64,000 nucleotides of DNA from assembly GCF_001044235.1 (NCBI RefSeq), contig NZ_JYNL01000069.1:163286-227285 (forward strand), read 5' to 3'. A program made the position numbers and the translations under genes. The notes below the pieces were generated by a model, which was not told where the DNA came from, did no database searches, and saw only the letters and a program-made list of their open reading frames with translations. The DNA is from Mycolicibacterium chlorophenolicum (GTDB taxonomy: Bacteria > Actinomycetota > Actinomycetes > Mycobacteriales > Mycobacteriaceae). Shown here piece by piece: positions 59,229 through 64,000 of this stretch (within the stretch, counting starts at the first letter, position 1; each line of letters opens with the position of its first letter).

Positions 59229-59869
59229 CGCTCCGTCGGCTCCGCGGGTTTGACGGCCCGGCCGATCGCGAACTCCGCCACGGGAACGGGCGCCCACCGT
59301 GGCAGCGTCCACTCCCGGCGTCCCTGCACCTGAAATCCCGCCGCGGCGATCGTCTGCTCGGTGTGGCGGTGCGTGTGACAGTTGCCGGCCAGCCGCGGCC
59401 ACAGGGTGGCGTCGGCGACGCGCTGCAGCCGGGCCCGCGCGCCGGTGCCGGCCACGTGCTCGAGGTAGCGCAGCTCCCCTCCCGGCCGCAGCGACGAATA
59501 CAGCTGCGCCACAACACTGTCCGGGTTGTCGATCGAGCACAGCACCAGCGAGCACACCACGGCGTCGAACGGTTCGCCGTCGCGGAACTGTTCCACGGTG
59601 TCGGCGGTCAGCGTGACGGGTACCGGTGCGTCGGCGGCCGCCCGCGCGGCGAGCGCGGCGAGCCTGCGTTCGGGCTCGACGGCGACGACCTCGGTCACGG
59701 TGGCGGGATAGAACGCGAAGTTGGTTCCGGTGCCCGCACCCACCTCGAGTACGCGGCCGGTCAGCCCGGCGAGATTCTCCCGGCGCAACCGCCGCAGCGA
59801 CTGCGGCTCCCGCGCGGACATCGCCGTCCACACCCGCGCGAAGAACGGGTTATCGAAGGTTGTGCTCAT
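59225..59869 (-). CDS. Class I SAM-dependent methyltransferase
   Basis: A 214-residue methyltransferase. SAM loop GRVLEVGAGTGTNFAFYPAT, acidic strand VVAVEPERRLAAL, motif AVVCSLVLCSIDNPDSVVAQ and RPGGELRYLEHVAGTG resemble UbiE/thiol or arsenite methyltransferase-like proteins. No AdoMet-independent motifs. ATG 59869 lies 20 nt inside the end of the TetR gene; it is the third gene of the MMPL-TetR-methyltransferase operon. Substrate unknown. Confidence 0.87.
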   Translation of the reverse strand: MSTTFDNPFFARVWTAMSAREPQSLRRLRRENLAGLTGRVLEVGAGTGTNFAFYPATVTEVVAVEPERRLAALAARAAADAPVPVTLTADTVEQFRDGEPFDAVVCSLVLCSIDNPDSVVAQLYSSLRPGGELRYLEHVAGTGARARLQRVADATLWPRLAGNCHTHRHTEQTIAAAGFQVQGRREWTLPRWAPVPVAEFAIGRAVKPAEPTER

Positions 59870-60548
59870 GGACGACCTCTCTCAGCCAGGCCACGGTCTC
59901 GCGTGGCGGATCCTCGGGGGCGATGGCGCCCGCCACCATCTGTCCGCAGCAGACCGCGCGCAGCACCCGGCCCGCGAACTCCTCGACGTCACCCCACGGC
60001 AGGTAGGGCCGCGAGATCAGCAGCGCCGCCACGCCGTGCGCCGCGGTCCACAGTTCGAGCGCCATCGTGGTGGGGTCACCGGGCGGGTAGCTGCCCTCGT
60101 CGATCAACGCCTGCACCGCGGCGCGCATGTGCACGAACGCCGAGCTCGTCAACGTGATGTCCACGTCGCTGCCGGGCTGGCCCTGCCCCATCGTCGCAAT
60201 GCGGTACAGCTCAGGGGTTTTCAGTGCGAACCGGACGTAGGCCAGGCCTTGGGCGCGCAGCACGTCGATCGGCGACGTGCCGGCCGCCGCGGCGACGGCC
60301 TGCATCTCGTCGTCGAGCTTCTCGAAGTACCGCACACAGACCGCGTCGAGCAGCGCGTCCTTGTCGGCGAAGTGCAGGTAGATCGACGGCGGGGTGACGC
60401 CGACGCGCTGGGCCACCGCCCGGATCGACACCGCTTTCGCATCACCGGTCTCGAGCAGCAGCCCGGTTGCGGCGTCGAGGATCTCGTCGCGCAACTGGTC
60501 GCCGGAGCCGCGCGGAGCACGGCGCCGCCGCAGCGGCGCCGTGCTCAC
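59850..60548 (-). CDS. TetR-family regulator (WHG type)
   Basis: A 232-residue repressor with the DNA-binding domain GSGDQLRDEILDAATGLLLE, RAVAQRVGVTPPSIYLHFAD, and a WHG-type C-terminal domain (AYVRFALKTPELYRIATMGQ, WTAAHGVAALLISRPYLPWG). GTG 60548 overlaps the MMPL stop (GTGA), so it is co-expressed with the exporter. The dyad upstream of the exporter (62840-62854) is its likely operator, giving negative feedback. It belongs to the same subtype as the TetR at 14915. Confidence 0.9.
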   Translation of the reverse strand: MSTAPLRRRRAPRGSGDQLRDEILDAATGLLLETGDAKAVSIRAVAQRVGVTPPSIYLHFADKDALLDAVCVRYFEKLDDEMQAVAAAAGTSPIDVLRAQGLAYVRFALKTPELYRIATMGQGQPGSDVDITLTSSAFVHMRAAVQALIDEGSYPPGDPTTMALELWTAAHGVAALLISRPYLPWGDVEEFAGRVLRAVCCGQMVAGAIAPEDPPRETVAWLREVVHEHNLR

Positions 60549-62812
60549 CGCTGCCCCTCGGTCACCGACGCCACGGGCGCAACCGGTGGCGCGGGCCCGT
60601 CGTCGCCGCCTTCACGCAGGCCGATCCGCTCGTGCAGTCGGGCCAGCGGCGCCGGCGCCCACCAGTTCCACCGTCCCATCACGTGCATGAAGGCGGGCAC
60701 CAGCAGCATCCGGACCAGAGTCGCGTCGGCGAGGATGGCCAGGGTCAGGCCCACCCCGAACATCCGCATGAACGCGACCTGCGCGGCGATCAGCGCCGCG
60801 AACGAGATCGACATCAGCAGGGCCGCCGCGGTCACCACCCGGCCGGTGCGCGCCAGGCCGAGTGCGACGCTCTCGTCGTTGGCGGCCGTGCTGCGGTCCG
60901 ACGCCAGCCAGTACTCCCGGATCCGGGAGACGAGGAACACCTCGTAGTCCATCGACAGTCCGAACGCGATGCAGAACAGCAGCACCGGCATGTTGGCGAC
61001 CAGTGTGCCGGTGGGTGTGGTGCCCAGCGCCCCGAGGTGGCCGTCCTGGAAGATCCACACCAGCGCGCCGAACGCCGCGGTCAACGACAACACGTTGAGC
61101 ACCAACGCTTTCAGCGGTAACACCACGCTGCCGGTGAGCAGGAACAGCAGCACGAACGTGATGGCCGCGATGATGCCGAGCACCGTCGGCAGCCGAGAGG
61201 TGATCGAGTCGGAGCTGTCGCGGTTGATCTGCGCCAGGCCGGTCAGCATCGCCTCCCGACCGCCGGGCGGTTCGACGGCGTGCAGCCTGTTCAGCTGGAT
61301 CTCGGAGGCGTCGGTGAACAGTGGCGCGGTGCTGCCGACGGTGAGGAAGGCGCTGCCGTCGGCGACACCGGTCGCCGCCGACGGCGGACCGACCTTCGCA
61401 CCGTCGACGAAGGTGCCTCCCGGCGCCGAGACGGTGGACACGTCGGCGACCTTCGACAGCTCGGCGGCGTATCCGTCGAGCTCTGCCGGGGTGACGTCGC
61501 GGGCGTCGGGCAGCACGATGGTGACGTTGGCCGACGAATCGACCGCGAAGTTCTCGCGCATGTCGTCGCCGACCTGGCGGGCCGATGCCGACTGCGGCAG
61601 CACGCGGTCGTCGGGGAAGCCCCACGTGGCTCCGAGGAACGGCACGCCCAGCAGCACGAGCAGGGCGACGACGGCGACACCGATCGGGATCGCCCGCCGC
61701 TGAACGTATTTCGTCGACCGGTACCAGAACATCCGGTCGACCGGGACGGGCGCGGGTTCGGGTCTGCGCAGCACCCGGCGCACGAGCGTGCGGACGTCGA
61801 AGGCGTCGAGCCGATCCCCGGCGAGGACGATCGCCGCGGGCGCCACCACGATGGCCGCCACGGCGGCGAAGGCGACGACGGCGATCCCCGCGTAGGCGAA
61901 CGACTTCAGGAAGTACATCGGGAAGACCACCATGGCGATCATCGACAGCGCCACGGTCATCGCCGAGAACAGCACTGTGCGACCGGCGGTCGTCATCGTG
62001 CGCACCAGCGCGCGGTCCCGGTCGGCGCCGGCGGCCAGCTCGTCGCGGTAGCGGCTGATGATCAGCAGCGTGTAGTCGATCGCCAGCGCCAGGCCCATCG
62101 CGATGGACAGATTCAGCGCGAAAATCGACACGTCGGTGACCAGCGTGAACGCCCGCAACACCGCCATCGATCCGAGGATCGCGAAGCCGCCGACGGCCAC
62201 CGGCAGCGCCGCGGCCAGCAACCCGCCGAAGACCCAGACCAGCACGACGAAGCTGAGCGGAACCGCGATGGATTCCATCAGCAGCAGATCCCGCTCGGTC
62301 TGACTGTTGATCTGGACGTAGGTCATGGCCACACCGCCCGCGCGCACGGTGACGCCGTCGCGGTCGTAGACCAGCGCGTCGGTCAGCTCCTCGGCGTACC
62401 GTTGCGCGGCGCTCTCGCCACCGGTGATGCCGGCGACGATCAGACCGGTCTTGCCATCCTCACTGATCAACGCCGACGCCGCCGACGGCGGCGCCGTCCA
62501 CGCGGAGGTGACCTCACCGACGTGGGGCGACTCCGAGAGACGGGACACGATGTCGGTGGCGACGGTCCGGGCGGCGGCCACCCCGCCCTCGGCGCGCACG
62601 CTGATCAACAGGTCCATGTCGCCCTGGCCGAACCGGTCGACGAGAATCTGGGAGGCACGGGCGGACTCGGAGGTGGGATCGGCGAAGCCGCCCGCGGACA
62701 GTTGACCGGCCACCGGGATCCCGAAGACGCCGCAGGCGATCATGACGAGAAGTGCGACGGCGAGGATGCGACGCGGCGCCGCGATGGCCAACAGTGCGAT
62801 TCGCTGCAGCAT
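60545..62812 (-). CDS. MMPL-family RND transporter
   Basis: A 755-residue RND-type exporter with two groups of six helices each preceded by a periplasmic domain. First block: IALLAIAAPRRILAVALLVM, ASQILVDRFGQGDMDLLISV, and proton-relay regions SIAMGLALAIDYTLLIISRY. Second block: MDYEVFLVSRIREYW after FCIAFGLS. The size (short of the 900-plus residue lipid MmpLs) fits the small MmpL13-like or general MMPL exporters. ATG 62812. First in the operon MMPL-TetR-methyltransferase; divergent from the DoxX gene. Confidence 0.93.
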   Translation of the reverse strand: MLQRIALLAIAAPRRILAVALLVMIACGVFGIPVAGQLSAGGFADPTSESARASQILVDRFGQGDMDLLISVRAEGGVAAARTVATDIVSRLSESPHVGEVTSAWTAPPSAASALISEDGKTGLIVAGITGGESAAQRYAEELTDALVYDRDGVTVRAGGVAMTYVQINSQTERDLLLMESIAVPLSFVVLVWVFGGLLAAALPVAVGGFAILGSMAVLRAFTLVTDVSIFALNLSIAMGLALAIDYTLLIISRYRDELAAGADRDRALVRTMTTAGRTVLFSAMTVALSMIAMVVFPMYFLKSFAYAGIAVVAFAAVAAIVVAPAAIVLAGDRLDAFDVRTLVRRVLRRPEPAPVPVDRMFWYRSTKYVQRRAIPIGVAVVALLVLLGVPFLGATWGFPDDRVLPQSASARQVGDDMRENFAVDSSANVTIVLPDARDVTPAELDGYAAELSKVADVSTVSAPGGTFVDGAKVGPPSAATGVADGSAFLTVGSTAPLFTDASEIQLNRLHAVEPPGGREAMLTGLAQINRDSSDSITSRLPTVLGIIAAITFVLLFLLTGSVVLPLKALVLNVLSLTAAFGALVWIFQDGHLGALGTTPTGTLVANMPVLLFCIAFGLSMDYEVFLVSRIREYWLASDRSTAANDESVALGLARTGRVVTAAALLMSISFAALIAAQVAFMRMFGVGLTLAILADATLVRMLLVPAFMHVMGRWNWWAPAPLARLHERIGLREGGDDGPAPPVAPVASVTEGQR

Positions 62813-62839
62813 CGGGGTCTCCTGACGTATCGCCGCTAA

Positions 62840-62854
62840 GTTAACAGCGATAAC
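62840..62854. promoter_or_regulatory. TetR-type operator upstream of the MMPL operon
   Basis: GTTAACAGCGATAAC is a 15-bp dyad with one mismatch between arms, in the 54-bp gap between the MMPL start (62812) and the DoxX start (62867). It is closely related to the operators at 14856 and 14893, and likely binds the operon TetR. Confidence 0.6.
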
Positions 62855-62866
62855 AGAAAGGGGTCA

Positions 62867-63484
62867 ATGCCTGCGATGACATTCGGCGACGACGGGAGTC
62901 CACCCGACATGACCCACGAACTCACGCGCCCCTCGATCACAGAGACGGCCCCGACACCGGTGGACCGGACCGTGGCGGTCGGCCTGCTGATCCTGCGCCT
63001 CGGTATCGGCGCCGCGGTGCTGCAGGCCGGCCTGATCAAGGCCTTCGACTTCTCGACGACCGTCGGGTTCATGACCGAGGCCGGATGGCGGCTCCCCACC
63101 CTCGCCGCGCTGATGGTGACCGGCGCCGAGACCCTCGGCGCCGTCGCCCTGCTGCTCGGCGTCCTCACGCCGCTGGGCGCCTGCGCCGTGCTGAGCTCCA
63201 TGTTGTGCGCCTGGGCGGTCAACGTCTCGGCGGCGGCGTTCTGGTCCGAACCGTTCAACGTGCCGTTCCTGCTCGGGCTGGGCGCGGCGGCGCTGCTGTT
63301 CACCGGACCCGGCCGCTATGCGATCGACGCGCGCCTCACCGACCGTCTGCGCTGGTCACCGCGGGTGAAAGTGGCACTGCTGGTGGTGGCGGTGGTCGCC
63401 GCCGTCGTCACCTGGGTGGCGCTGTACGGCGTGAATCCGATCCACCTCACCACCCCGCCCGGCGCCGACCCTACCCAGCGGTAA
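62867..63484 (+). CDS. DoxX-family membrane protein
   Basis: A 205-residue protein with four core helices: LLILRLGIGAAVLQAGLIKA, TLAALMVTGAETLGAVALLL, LGACAVLSSMLCAWAVNVSA and NVPFLLGLGAAALLFTGPGR, then a fifth helix near the end (VALLVVAVVAAVVTWVAL). The GxIK motif and GPGRYAIDARL ending are DoxX/DUF4267-like. ATG 62867 follows AAAGGGG; later in-frame starts at 62876 or 62909 are possible. Function unknown; relatives are linked to thiosulfate and redox membrane complexes. Divergent from the MMPL operon. Confidence 0.85.
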   Translation: MPAMTFGDDGSPPDMTHELTRPSITETAPTPVDRTVAVGLLILRLGIGAAVLQAGLIKAFDFSTTVGFMTEAGWRLPTLAALMVTGAETLGAVALLLGVLTPLGACAVLSSMLCAWAVNVSAAAFWSEPFNVPFLLGLGAAALLFTGPGRYAIDARLTDRLRWSPRVKVALLVVAVVAAVVTWVALYGVNPIHLTTPPGADPTQR

Positions 63485-63532
63485 GAATTGCCACAGTTTT
63501 CCGAATCGAGACTCAATGATTCCTTAGAGGTG

Positions 63533-63682
63533 ATGGTTACTGTTCAGTACATGTGGATCGACGACACCAGTGCTGATGTCATCAAGGTTGATTTCGACGC
63601 CCTCTACCACGGCGATGTCCTCGTCGAGGGGCTGACGTCGGAACAGCTCGACGACGAGCAGACTCTGCCCACCGCAGTGTGA
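63533..63682 (+). CDS. 49-residue acidic hypothetical protein
   Basis: A small protein MVTVQYMWIDDTSADVIKVD continuing FDALYHGDVLVEGLTSEQLD with strongly acidic composition. GAGG lies 5 nt before ATG 63533. I do not recognise a family. A near-perfect terminator follows immediately, supporting that this is a real, separately transcribed gene. Confidence 0.65.
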   Translation: MVTVQYMWIDDTSADVIKVDFDALYHGDVLVEGLTSEQLDDEQTLPTAV

Positions 63683-63684
63683 CA

Positions 63685-63718
63685 AAAGAGCGCGCGCCCT
63701 CACGGACGCGCGCTCTTT
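63685..63718. terminator. Terminator hairpin
   Basis: A perfect 12-bp stem, AAAGAGCGCGCG (63685-63696) and CGCGCGCTCTTT (63707-63718), with a 10-nt loop and A/T ends on both strands, lies between the convergent stops at 63682 and 63731. It can act in both directions. Confidence 0.9.
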
Positions 63719-63730
63719 CGGTCAGGCTGT

Positions 63731-64000
63731 CTAGACGGCCGACGTCTCGGCCACCATCGTGGCCAGTCGGCCTCTGATCAGGTCTTCGGCCTCGGTCACG
63801 ATGCGCGACACCAGGTCGCCGACCGTCGGCACGTCGTTGATCAGTCCCATCGCCGTTCCCACCGTCCAGATGCCGGCGTCCACGTCGCCATCATCGAACA
63901 CCCGCCGGCCGCGCACTCCGGCCACCAGATCCTTGACGTCGTCGAACTGACCGCCGTCTTTGAGGATCTGCACGACTTCCCGAGACACCACATTCGACGC
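63731..64000 (-). CDS. Nitronate monooxygenase family protein, C-terminal part
   Basis: Only the last 89 codons are in the window; the gene continues beyond the right edge with the frame open. The segment NVVSREVVQILKDGGQFDDV, then DLVAGVRGRRVFDDGDVDAG, WTVGTAMGLINDVPTVGDLV and the final helix DLIRGRLATMVAE match the C-terminus of NAD(P)H-dependent flavin oxidoreductases of the nitronate monooxygenase (2-nitropropane dioxygenase) family that are abundant in mycobacteria. The active-site part is not visible. Confidence 0.85.
   Translation of the reverse strand, partial: ASNVVSREVVQILKDGGQFDDVKDLVAGVRGRRVFDDGDVDAGIWTVGTAMGLINDVPTVGDLVSRIVTEAEDLIRGRLATMVAETSAV

Overview
The window is high-GC actinobacterial DNA from a Mycobacterium, most likely a non-tuberculous, fast-growing (Mycolicibacterium-type) species. 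The case rests on recognisable mycobacterial proteins in an order that matches, reversed, the M. tuberculosis block Rv1151c to Rv1201c: dapD, fadD36, pruB/pruA/pruC, dapC, fdxC, fbiC, mshB, lpqW, typA, mutT2, phhB, pimE, the Rv1158c- and Rv1157c-type secreted proteins, an Rv1155-type flavin/F420 protein and the sirtuin. The species cannot be named from this sequence alone. I see no rRNA, tRNA, CRISPR array or insertion sequence.

Layout. 0-6.7 kb: a cut-off LysR gene, dapD, a ROK repressor divergent from an MFS exporter, and the operon fadD36-VOC-carboxypeptidase. 6.8-11.6 kb: a secreted protein and the proline catabolic set pruA-pruB with its regulator pruC. 11.6-13.1 kb: dapC and fdxC. 13.2-18.2 kb: a species-variable stretch with a TetR-controlled DHA2 exporter, YceI, a CsbD-like stress protein, DUF2231 and a fumarylacetoacetase-like enzyme. 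18.2-27.6 kb: conserved cofactor, thiol and envelope genes (fbiC for F420, mshB for mycothiol, lpqW for PIM/LAM control, typA). 27.7-34.3 kb: a small zinc-ribbon membrane protein, then a tightly packed catabolic operon (APC permease, two SDRs, agmatinase-family ureohydrolase, CE4 deacetylase) opposite a PucR-type regulator. 34.3-41.1 kb: a frameshifted membrane gene, mutT2, phhB, pimE, two Ala/Pro-rich secreted proteins, a nitroreductase, an inactive-looking resolvase-fold protein and a HhH-GPD repair protein.

41.2-48.4 kb is the most unusual part. It is an accessory island holding two thioredoxin-like proteins, a Cys-rich mini-protein, a rhodanese, an MFS transporter and a UPF0718 (CSCSS-motif) permease. 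Three near-identical G/C-tract dyads of the CsoR/CstR operator type sit upstream of these units, although no CsoR-family gene lies in the window. The core is bracketed by about 194-bp direct repeats (about 90 percent identical) of a methyltransferase/PPOX divergent junction, with further PPOX debris nearby. This looks like a recombination-derived insertion carrying its own persulfide- or metal-responsive regulon.

48.5-54.7 kb: a LytS/LytR two-component system directly followed by two sodium:solute symporters, probably for short carboxylates. 54.8-59.9 kb: an MFS exporter, DUF5302, the Rv1155-type protein, DUF1697, methyltransferases, a GntR regulator and the sirtuin. 59.2-62.9 kb: an MMPL exporter-TetR-methyltransferase operon with a TetR-type dyad upstream. 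The window ends with a DoxX protein, a 49-residue protein, a clear terminator and the C-terminus of a nitronate monooxygenase.
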